10,757 nt of DNA from an uncultured Odoribacter sp. (lineage in GTDB: Bacteria; Bacteroidota; Bacteroidia; Bacteroidales; Marinifilaceae): positions 1 to 10,757 of the forward strand of contig CAJKZL010000069.1 in assembly GCA_905204385.1 (NCBI GenBank). The letters run 5' to 3'. How positions within the stretch are numbered: position 1 is the first letter of the stretch; every line of letters begins with the position of its first letter. The notes beneath the pieces were generated by a model that saw only the letters and a list, made by a program, of their open reading frames with translations, had not been told where the DNA came from and searched no databases. Below, in pieces: positions 1 to 5,484 of this stretch. Made by a program: the position numbers and the translations under genes.

Positions 1-100
1 TGTCCAGTTGACCGTTTTCAATGACATAGGCCGTATAAGCTGTAAAGCCGTCTACCTGGGTTTGGAATTTGTTGTTCTGTGCATCGTGTATGATTTCCAT
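1..100 (-). CDS. Start of a small GNAT-like N-acetyltransferase (partial)
   Basis: The complement from position 100 opens with ATG and stays open for 33 codons to the window edge, beginning MEIIHDAQNNKFQTQVDG and continuing FTAYTAYVIENGQLD. From memory this resembles the N-terminus of the short (about 90-100 residue) GNAT/YidJ-type acetyltransferases common in Bacteroidetes, which start with a strand pair of the form 'H-D-x-x-x-x-x-F-x-x-x-V-D-G' and a second strand ending in 'G-x-L-D'. The acetyl-CoA binding motif would lie outside the window, so neither the fold nor the activity can be confirmed here. The gene is divergent from the YqhD-type dehydrogenase gene. No Shine-Dalgarno sequence is visible before the ATG. 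That the reading frame is coding is fairly safe; the family call rests on the first 33 residues only. Confidence 0.6.
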   Translation of the reverse strand, partial: MEIIHDAQNNKFQTQVDGFTAYTAYVIENGQLD

Positions 101-116
101 GTCGAATAGTTTTCTA

Positions 117-152
117 CGAAGATACAAAATATATCTGAAAACCGTATCTTTG
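117..152. promoter_or_regulatory. Candidate divergent promoter region with inverted repeat
   Basis: The 7-bp arms AAGATAC (119-125) and GTATCTT (144-150) form an inverted repeat between the two divergent genes. On the plus strand the right arm runs into TATCTTTG (145-152), an exact match to the Bacteroidetes -7 consensus TAnnTTTG, which would give the dehydrogenase gene a leader of about 90 nt. On the minus strand the left arm reads TATCTTCG (124-117), one mismatch from the same consensus and close to the acetyltransferase start at 100. No good TTTG -33 box is visible at the expected distance on either strand, so this is a candidate only. Confidence 0.35.
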
Positions 153-250
153 TGAAGATAAGAAAAATGGGAATGAGAAGGAGCGGTGAGAAATAGCTCT
201 CTTGAAGAGCAATCCAGGATTGTAAATGTTTAATTGTATTTTTGATAGTT

Positions 251-1393
251 ATGGAAAACTTTATTTTTCAGAATCCTACCAAATTGATTTTTGGCAAAGG
301 CATGATTGCCCGTTTGGCAAAGGAAATACCGGCGGGAAAACGGATATTGGTTACGTTTGGCGGTGGAAGCGTAAAGAAAAACGGAGTGTATGAACAGGTC
401 CGCGAAGCACTGGAAGGTTTTGAAGTGATTGAATTCTGGGGTATTGAAGCCAATCCCAAAATAGAGACTTTACGCAAGGCCATTCAGTCGGGCAAGGAGA
501 ATCAGGTAGATTTTTTGTTAGCTGTAGGAGGAGGTTCGGTGATTGACGGAACAAAATTAATTGCTGCCGGCATACTCTACGAAGGGGATGCCTGGGATTT
601 GGTGTTGAGAGGGTCAGCGAAAAAAGCCTTGCCTTTAGCGACCGTTTTGACGTTGCCGGCAACCGGTTCTGAAATGAACGATGGGGCGGTGATTTCCCGG
701 TTGGATACGGCAGAGAAGTATCCTTTCCATTCGAAGCACCCTGTATTTTCCATTTTAGATCCGACCGTAACGTTTACACTTCCGGTTTATCAGATCGCTT
801 GCGGCATTGCCGATACGTTTGTACATGTGATGGAACAATATATGACCACTCCCGGCCAATCGATGCTGATGGACCGTTGGGCGGAAGGTATTTTGCATAC
901 ATTGATCGAAATAGCTCCCCGGGTTCTCCGGAAACAGGATGACTATCGATTGATGTCTGAGTTTATGCTTTGTGCCACCATGGGCTTGAACGGGTTTATC
1001 GCTTTAGGAGTGCGTCAGGATTGGGCCACGCATATGATCGGTCATGAGTTGACGGCTTTGCATGGGCTTACACATGGAGCGACTTTGGCTATTGTGTTGC
1101 CCGGTTTGCTGCGAACCTTGAAAATGAAGAAAAGGGCGAAGCTTATCCAATATGGAGAGCGGATCTGGGGGATAGTAGAAGGAACCGAAGAAGATAAGGC
1201 GGATGAAGCGATTCGTCGCACCGAGGATTTCTTTAAGAGCCTGGGTTTACCTACTCGTTTGGGAGATGCCGGAATCGGGGAAGAGACGATTCTCGAAATC
1301 GAGAGACGCTTCAACGAGCGTCAGGTCGCTTTCGGGGAAGATCAGGATGTCGATGGAACGATTGCCCGTCAGGTATTAGAAAATTGCAGGTAA
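251..1393 (+). CDS. yqhD: YqhD-type iron-family (metal-dependent) alcohol/aldehyde dehydrogenase
   Basis: This 380-residue cytoplasmic enzyme closely resembles E. coli YqhD, an NADPH-dependent reductase of short-chain and lipid-derived aldehydes to alcohols. The Rossmann-like N-terminal half carries FGGGSVKK (36-43) and the nucleotide-binding motif GGGSVIDGTK (93-102), plus the family block LPATGSEMNDGAVISR (135-150). The metal ligands expected from YqhD are present at the same spacing: D188 and H192 (in GIADTFVHVMEQ), H261 and H275 (in ATHMIGHELTALHGLTHG). YqhD itself binds zinc although the family is named for iron. The C-terminal helical part (RAKLIQYGERIWGI and onward) is full length. A TTG at 242 would add three residues (MIV), but ATG at 251 matches the family's usual start (MENFxFxxPTxxxFGKG). 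The gene stands alone: divergent from its left neighbour and 205 bp from the next gene. Physiological roles may be aldehyde detoxification or a fermentative alcohol step; the substrate is not determined by sequence. Confidence 0.93.
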   Translation: MENFIFQNPTKLIFGKGMIARLAKEIPAGKRILVTFGGGSVKKNGVYEQVREALEGFEVIEFWGIEANPKIETLRKAIQSGKENQVDFLLAVGGGSVIDGTKLIAAGILYEGDAWDLVLRGSAKKALPLATVLTLPATGSEMNDGAVISRLDTAEKYPFHSKHPVFSILDPTVTFTLPVYQIACGIADTFVHVMEQYMTTPGQSMLMDRWAEGILHTLIEIAPRVLRKQDDYRLMSEFMLCATMGLNGFIALGVRQDWATHMIGHELTALHGLTHGATLAIVLPGLLRTLKMKKRAKLIQYGERIWGIVEGTEEDKADEAIRRTEDFFKSLGLPTRLGDAGIGEETILEIERRFNERQVAFGEDQDVDGTIARQVLENCR

Positions 1394-1500
1394 ATGATAA
1401 ACGAGTAACGATGAGGGGGAAAGTTTAAGGTTTAAAGTTTATGGATGATAGAAAGTAACGATGAGGATCTCTGGTCCAAAGTAATGATAAATGAATAACG
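1393..1500 (+). repeat. Three degenerate copies of a ~24-bp intergenic direct repeat
   Basis: The first copy begins at the last base of the dehydrogenase stop codon. AATGATAAACGAGTAACG (1393-1410) recurs as AATGATAAATGAATAACG (1483-1500) with two transitions. A middle copy, GATGATAGAAAGTAACG (1444-1460), is one base shorter. The first two copies in order (1393, 1444) extend rightward with an identical 13-bp stretch AGTAACGATGAGG (1404-1416 and 1454-1466). The stretch codes for no credible protein. It is AT-rich and could be a decayed intergenic repeat or a product of local duplication; nothing in it identifies a mobile element. Confidence 0.6.
1423..1443 (+). repeat. Left array of 7-bp units (GTTTAAR type)
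   Basis: Three consecutive heptamers are seen: GTTTAAG (1423-1429), GTTTAAA (1430-1436) and GTTTATG (1437-1443). They face the opposite way to the related array at 1531-1558, which on the minus strand reads as GTTGARA-type units. The pair brackets 87 bp of non-coding sequence. Confidence 0.5.
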
Positions 1501-1530
1501 AAAAAATCCAATAATCTATAGTCTGTAATC

Positions 1531-1558
1531 TTTCAACCCTAAACTCTCAACTTTCAAC
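1531..1558 (-). repeat. Right array of 7-bp units, inverted relative to the left array
   Basis: Four consecutive heptamers read on the plus strand as TTTCAAC (1531-1537), CCTAAAC (1538-1544), TCTCAAC (1545-1551) and TTTCAAC (1552-1558). On the minus strand these are GTTGAAA, GTTGAGA, GTTTAGG and GTTGAAA. Similar low-complexity heptamer stretches are, as far as I recall, frequent between genes in Bacteroidales; their role is not known to me. Confidence 0.5.
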
Positions 1559-1564
1559 TCTTTT

Positions 1565-1587
1565 TGCTAATTTAGCAGCTTGCTAAA
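1565..1587 (+). promoter_or_regulatory. Short hairpin / overlapping inverted repeats before the prenyl synthase gene
   Basis: TTTAGCA (1571-1577) and TGCTAAA (1581-1587) form a perfect 7-bp inverted repeat with a 3-base spacer. TGCTAA (1565-1570) is also complementary to the central arm, so two mutually exclusive pairings are possible. The element ends 11 bases before the ATG at 1599. TAATTTAG (1568-1575) inside it differs at one base from the -7 consensus TAnnTTTG, so it may instead be promoter and operator sequence. Neither role can be chosen from sequence alone. Confidence 0.35.
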
Positions 1588-1598
1588 CTAAAGTAGTC

Positions 1599-2573
1599 AT
1601 GTATACGATAGAACAACTCAGAGAGGTTATCAAAACGGAACTCGACAAGCAGGAATATGTCGAAGTCCCTTATTCTTTGTTCGAGCCCATCCAATATATT
1701 ATGGAAGACGGGGGAAAGCGGCTGCGGCCGGTGTTGACCCTCATGGCTTATAATATGTACCGCGATGATATAGAAAAGGCTTATAAATCGGCCATCGGTA
1801 TAGAGATTTTTCACAATTATACTCTTTTGCACGATGATGTCATGGATGATGCGGAGTTGCGCCGAGGCCGTCAGACGGTTCATAAAAAATGGAATAGCAA
1901 TGTTGCCATTTTGAGTGGGGATGCTGCTGCTATTACTGCCTATAAATACATCGAGACGGTGGACGACACCTATTTACGGAAGGTCATCGACGGGTTTAAT
2001 CAAGTGGCCATGGATGTCTGCAAGGGACAGCAATACGATATGGAATTCGAGACTCGGGAGGATGTGACGGAGGAAGAATATATTCAGATGATTTATCTGA
2101 AAACTTCAGTGTTGATTGCAGGGAGTATGCGGCATGGCGCTTTAATTGCAGGAGCGCCGGAGTATGAGTACAATGCCTTGTATGATTTCGGAGGATATCT
2201 GGGATTGGTGTTTCAGTTACAGGATGATTATCTGGATGTTTATGGAGATGTGGAGGAATTCGGAAAGAAGATCGGAGGAGACATCCTATGCAATAAAAAG
2301 ACTTATCTGTTGATTAAAGCCCTGGAGTTGGCGGGAGAGCAGGATAAAGCGCTCTTGATGGAATGGTTGAAGAAAGAAAAGTTCGATCCTTCGGATAAAA
2401 TCAAAGAGGTTACCGGTATTTATGACCAGGTGGGAGTGAAAGAAGCTATCAGGCAAAAGATAGAATATTACCTGGGAAAAAGCCGGGAGGCTTTGAATAA
2501 AATAAATGTACCGGAAGAAAGGAAAGTCAGGTTCTATGAAATGATAGATTTCATCGGAGGAAGGAAAAAATAG
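1599..2573 (+). CDS. Polyprenyl (isoprenyl) diphosphate synthase, trans type
   Basis: This 324-residue cytoplasmic enzyme condenses isopentenyl diphosphate with an allylic diphosphate. All hallmark motifs of the trans-isoprenyl diphosphate synthase fold are visible: GGKRLRP (38-44) for IPP binding, the first aspartate-rich motif DDVMD (79-83) followed by LRRGRQTVH, LSGDA (105-109), the K168-T169 pair in YLKTS, and the second aspartate-rich motif DDYLD (209-213) followed by FGKKIGGDILCNKKTYL. The residue five before the first motif is tyrosine (Y74); in characterised enzymes of this superfamily a bulky aromatic here limits chain growth, so a short product (FPP or GGPP) is more likely than a long quinone side chain. 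That is inference, not proof. The start is the only ATG that keeps the usual N-terminus. It is the first gene of a probable cluster with the dCMP deaminase and S41 protease. No Shine-Dalgarno sequence is seen. Confidence 0.93.
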   Translation: MYTIEQLREVIKTELDKQEYVEVPYSLFEPIQYIMEDGGKRLRPVLTLMAYNMYRDDIEKAYKSAIGIEIFHNYTLLHDDVMDDAELRRGRQTVHKKWNSNVAILSGDAAAITAYKYIETVDDTYLRKVIDGFNQVAMDVCKGQQYDMEFETREDVTEEEYIQMIYLKTSVLIAGSMRHGALIAGAPEYEYNALYDFGGYLGLVFQLQDDYLDVYGDVEEFGKKIGGDILCNKKTYLLIKALELAGEQDKALLMEWLKKEKFDPSDKIKEVTGIYDQVGVKEAIRQKIEYYLGKSREALNKINVPEERKVRFYEMIDFIGGRKK

Positions 2574-2583
2574 GTTTTCATAA

Positions 2584-2709
2584 ATGCTTTTGCAGATCAA
2601 GCGGATCGTCGGTACAGGTTTTGACTATAGGGAACTGTTAGGAATGATCCGGAGTGCAAGGGTGAAAATACAGTTGATAGTGGCGGAAGGAGAGGTATCG
2701 ATGTTGTGA
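2584..2709 (+). CDS. Possible 41-residue ORF of unknown function
   Basis: The 155-bp gap between the prenyl synthase and dCMP deaminase genes is largely filled by an ATG-started frame that begins MLLQIKRIVGTGFDY and ends VKIQLIVAEGEVSML. It starts 10 bases after one stop codon and ends 19 bases before the next start, the spacing expected of a gene in an operon. I recognise no family. The predicted product is basic in its first two thirds, with no membrane segment or cysteine. There is no ribosome binding site at a useful distance (a GGAGG lies 23 bases upstream, inside the previous gene). Rare-looking codons (AGG twice, ATA twice) fit chance or a decayed gene as well as a real one. It could equally be non-coding leader for the deaminase. 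Confidence 0.25.
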   Translation: MLLQIKRIVGTGFDYRELLGMIRSARVKIQLIVAEGEVSML

Positions 2710-2728
2710 TTGAAATGACGAAATAGGT

Positions 2729-3154
2729 ATGGAAGAGCCTTCAAAACAAAGATTATTGGATGAGCGATATTTAAGAATGGCGAGGATCTGGTCGGAAAAT
2801 TCTTATTGCAAACGCAGGCAGGTAGGTGCATTGATTGTGAAAGATAAGTCGATCATTTCGGATGGATATAACGGAACTCCTTCCGGTTTCGAGAATTTAT
2901 GCGAGGATGGCGAGGGACACACCAAGCCTTATGTTCTTCATGCGGAAGCGAATGCAATCACCAAAGTGGCGAAATCGAGCAATAGCAGCGAAGGGGCTAC
3001 TTTGTACGTAACGGCTTCGCCCTGTATCGAATGTGCAAAACTGATTATTCAAGCCGGAATAATCAGAGTGGTCTATTCTGAACTGTATCGCTGCTGCGAT
3101 GGAATCGATTTGCTGGAAAAAGCAGGTATAAAAGTGGATTTGATAGAGATCTAA
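2729..3154 (+). CDS. dCMP deaminase family protein (deoxycytidylate deaminase)
   Basis: The 141-residue product belongs to the zinc-dependent cytidine/deoxycytidylate deaminase superfamily, ComEB/dCMP deaminase branch. It is expected to convert dCMP to dUMP in the cytoplasm, feeding dTMP synthesis. The zinc site is complete: H71-A-E73 with E73 as proton shuttle, and P98-C99-I-E-C102. Upstream, CKRRQVGALIVKD (27-39) and DGYNGTPSGFENLCED (45-60) are typical of the dCMP branch, where the NGTPSG loop contacts the nucleotide. Length is normal for the family. A C122-C123 pair near the C-terminus is outside the catalytic motif. The gene sits 32 bases upstream of the S41 protease start, in the same direction, and is probably co-transcribed with it. 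Whether it needs dCTP activation cannot be read from the sequence. Confidence 0.92.
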   Translation: MEEPSKQRLLDERYLRMARIWSENSYCKRRQVGALIVKDKSIISDGYNGTPSGFENLCEDGEGHTKPYVLHAEANAITKVAKSSNSSEGATLYVTASPCIECAKLIIQAGIIRVVYSELYRCCDGIDLLEKAGIKVDLIEI

Positions 3155-3186
3155 AGCAATAGATCGGACTTTGATATTAGAAAAAT

Positions 3187-4788
3187 ATGTACAATAACAA
3201 ATTGAAAGCAATTATCTTGCCGGTAATCATAGCGCTGGCAATAGTATTCGGAATGATGATCAATTCTGCGTTGAACAAACGTCAGCATATCGGTGAAAAC
3301 GGAGAGATTTTCAGTCCCTTGCAGGACAGTAAATTGAATACGATTATGAACATGATCGAGTATTCCTATGTGGATTCTGTCGATATGAATGATCTGGAGG
3401 AAAATGCGATCGTTCAGTTGATTAAGGATCTGGATCCTCATACCGTCTATATTCCGGCAAAAGATTTACAACGGGTGAATGAAGGGATGGTAGGAAACTT
3501 CGGAGGCATAGGAGTGCAATTCTACAAATATCTGGATACGGTGACTGTCGTGAAAGTCGTTCCCGGCGGACCTTCCGAGAAGGCCGGTTTAAAAGACGGC
3601 GACCGGATCATACAGGTGGACGATTCGATTGTGGCCGGAAAAAATGTCGACACCGATAAGATCATGAAAATGATGCGTGGTGAAATCGGAACGGACGTCG
3701 TACTCACCCTCATGCGCAGGGGAGAAAGCAAACCTTTTGTAAAAAAAGTGACGCGGGGAAGTATCCCCATAAAGAGTGTCGACGTCGCTTATATGATAAA
3801 CGATACGGTAGGTTTTATTAAAGTGAAAACCTTCGGAATGAACACTTACGGGGAATTTGTAAATGCATTGAATACGCTGTCGAAGCAGGGGATGCGCAAG
3901 GTAATCGTCGATCTGCGGGACAACGAGGGAGGCATTTTGCCGATTGCTATTCAAATGGTCAATGAGTTTCTGCCTGAAGGAAGATTGATATTATATACTC
4001 AGGGCAAGGCCTATCCCCGCATGGATTATAAATCTAATGGGAAAGGGAAATTTCAGGATATTCCCTTAACCGTTTTAATCAATGAGTTCAGTGCTTCTGC
4101 CAGCGAGATTTTTGCCGGGGCGATCCAGGATAACGACCGGGGTACCATTATCGGCCGGCGTTCTTTCGGCAAAGGTCTGGTTCAGGAACAGCGGCCTCTT
4201 GCGGACGGTTCGGCTTTGCGATTAACGATAGCCCGTTATTATATTCCTTCCGGACGGTCTATTCAGAAACCTTACGACCAGGGGAAAGAGAAATATTACA
4301 ATGACATTTATCAAAGGCTTTTGCATGGGGAATTCGGGCAAAAGGACAGCATCCATTTCGATGAGAATTTGAAATATGAAACGATTGGTGGACGCACTGT
4401 CTATGGCGGTGGCGGCGTGATGCCGGATATATTCGTACCTGCAGATACGGCTGGATATTCTGCCTATTTAGTAGAAGTCAGTCGTAAAAATCAATATTTG
4501 TATGAGTATACTTTTGATTTTATGGACCGTCACCGGTCGGAGATGAAGAATATCAAAGATTATAAGCAATTGCTGAAATATCTTTCCCGTTTTGATCTGG
4601 TGAATGAAATGGCGGATTATGCCGCTAAGCGGGGTGTGAAACGGGATGCCAAAGGTATACGAACCTCATATTCCATTTTAGACAACAATATCAAGGCTTT
4701 TATTGGCCGCCATGTCCTGGATGACGATGGTTTTTATCCCATTTTCTATATGGACGATATTACGGTAAAAAAAGCCGTCGAGGAGTAA
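3187..4788 (+). CDS. S41 family C-terminal processing peptidase (Ctp/Tsp type), membrane-anchored
   Basis: This 533-residue serine protease probably acts in the periplasm, degrading or trimming proteins from their C-termini. Residues 8-25 (AIILPVIIALAIVFG and following) form one hydrophobic segment with no clear cleavage site, suggesting a signal anchor. A helical N-terminal region (about 45-95, including DLDPHTVYIP) is followed by a PDZ domain (about 100-185) with the carboxylate-binding loop GGIGV (106-110) and the block GGPSEKAGLKDGD. The catalytic core (about 195-365) carries RDNEGG (244-249), SASASEIFAGA (302-312) and FGKG (327-330). By spacing to Prc/Tsp and CtpB, the serine-lysine dyad is S304 and K329. 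About 115 residues after GGGGVMPDIFVP form a C-terminal extension of the kind seen in Bacteroidetes members. It is the last gene of its cluster, ending 43 bases before the terminator. Confidence 0.93.
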   Translation: MYNNKLKAIILPVIIALAIVFGMMINSALNKRQHIGENGEIFSPLQDSKLNTIMNMIEYSYVDSVDMNDLEENAIVQLIKDLDPHTVYIPAKDLQRVNEGMVGNFGGIGVQFYKYLDTVTVVKVVPGGPSEKAGLKDGDRIIQVDDSIVAGKNVDTDKIMKMMRGEIGTDVVLTLMRRGESKPFVKKVTRGSIPIKSVDVAYMINDTVGFIKVKTFGMNTYGEFVNALNTLSKQGMRKVIVDLRDNEGGILPIAIQMVNEFLPEGRLILYTQGKAYPRMDYKSNGKGKFQDIPLTVLINEFSASASEIFAGAIQDNDRGTIIGRRSFGKGLVQEQRPLADGSALRLTIARYYIPSGRSIQKPYDQGKEKYYNDIYQRLLHGEFGQKDSIHFDENLKYETIGGRTVYGGGGVMPDIFVPADTAGYSAYLVEVSRKNQYLYEYTFDFMDRHRSEMKNIKDYKQLLKYLSRFDLVNEMADYAAKRGVKRDAKGIRTSYSILDNNIKAFIGRHVLDDDGFYPIFYMDDITVKKAVEE

Positions 4789-4831
4789 ACAAGCATCTGT
4801 TATTCTTTTCGGTAAACGGAAAAGCAGTGAG

Positions 4832-4872
4832 AAAATCGCCACAGTATGCCCATGCAATACCGTGGCGATTTT
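4832..4872. terminator. Bidirectional hairpin terminator between convergent genes
   Basis: AAAATCGCCAC (4832-4842) and GTGGCGATTTT (4862-4872) are perfect 11-bp inverted arms, with GTAT/ATAC (4844-4847, 4857-4860) able to extend pairing into the loop. The GC core flanked by A and T runs gives a T-tract after the stem on each strand. It lies between the end of the S41 protease gene and the end of the leftward TlpA-like gene, the right position to stop both transcripts. A weaker 6-bp hairpin, CTTTTC/GAAAAG, lies just upstream at 4805-4824. Confidence 0.85.
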
Positions 4873-4885
4873 GCTTTTGGTTCGT

Positions 4886-5404
4886 TTATTCCAGTAAGTT
4901 GTCGATCTTCCGGCATAAGGTTTTGAATTCTTCCGGATCGTAGAGCCGGGTCATAAAAACAATTTTACCTTCTTTATCGATGAGTATGTTCCGGGTAACT
5001 CCGGCTCCTTCCGCAGCGAAGGAATAAAAGGATTTCCCTTCAGGATCCATAGTCAGCGGATAGGTAATGTTCAGGTCCCGCGCAAATTGCATGGTTTTTT
5101 CCTTGCTTTCTTTCAAATCGATGCCGATGAGGACAAAATCAGGGTTGTCTTTATGTTTCAGCCAGATGTCTTTTTCGATAAAGGGCATTTCTTTCCGGCA
5201 AACGCCGCACCAGCTGGCTGTAAATTGCAACATGACCGTCTTTCCCCGGAAGTCGGACAATTTTTTCTGTTTTCCGTCCGTGTAAAGAATGGTGATGTCC
5301 GGGGCTTCTTCTCCAATGTTTACGATATAACCGCGGTTCTCCTCCGGGGCTTTTCCGGCGAGGGCGATCAATGAGAGCAGGAATAGGCTGATCAAAGTCT
5401 TCAT
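4886..5404 (-). CDS. TlpA-like secreted thiol-disulfide oxidoreductase
   Basis: This 172-residue protein has an N-terminal signal sequence (MKTLISLFLLSLIALAGKA) with a likely type I cleavage near residue 17-19 and no lipobox cysteine, so it should be soluble in the periplasm. The thioredoxin-like fold follows: the N-terminal TlpA/AhpC-type strand pair (GEEAPDITILYTDGKQKKLSDFRGK, 31-55), the active site W65-C66-G-V-C69 in QFTASWCGVCRKEMPF, and the C-terminal strand ILIDKEGKIVF (140-150). The position normally held by the cis-proline facing CxxC is T137 (GAGVTRNILID), a notable departure from most TlpA and thioredoxin proteins. Likely role: reduction or exchange of disulfides in exported proteins; the partner is unknown. 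The gene is 80 bp downstream of the GH20 gene in the same direction, so read-through from the glycan locus is possible, but no strong promoter or terminator settles this. Confidence 0.88.
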   Translation of the reverse strand: MKTLISLFLLSLIALAGKAPEENRGYIVNIGEEAPDITILYTDGKQKKLSDFRGKTVMLQFTASWCGVCRKEMPFIEKDIWLKHKDNPDFVLIGIDLKESKEKTMQFARDLNITYPLTMDPEGKSFYSFAAEGAGVTRNILIDKEGKIVFMTRLYDPEEFKTLCRKIDNLLE

Positions 5405-5484
5405 AGGTTTTATTTTTATCGGTTGTTAGGTCATAAGCATATGATCATAAAATGTACAAATTGTTGAAACTCTGTCCGGGAAGC

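Noticed and set aside
196..210. GCTCT/AGAGC hairpin in the dehydrogenase leader.
   Set aside because: Only 5 bp with a 5-base loop, no T-run and no riboswitch-like context.
237..244. TATTTTTG, an exact match to the TAnnTTTG promoter box just before the dehydrogenase start.
   Set aside because: It ends 6 bases before the ATG at 251, leaving essentially no leader, and no -33 TTTG is present; it is probably AT-rich chance.
5405..5484. A dedicated promoter for the TlpA-like gene, suggested by a TTTG at 5457-5460 on the minus strand.
   Set aside because: The expected TAnnTTTG box about 20 bases downstream is absent (the sequence there reads TATGACCT); CATATG and TGATCA palindromes in the gap are too short to interpret.
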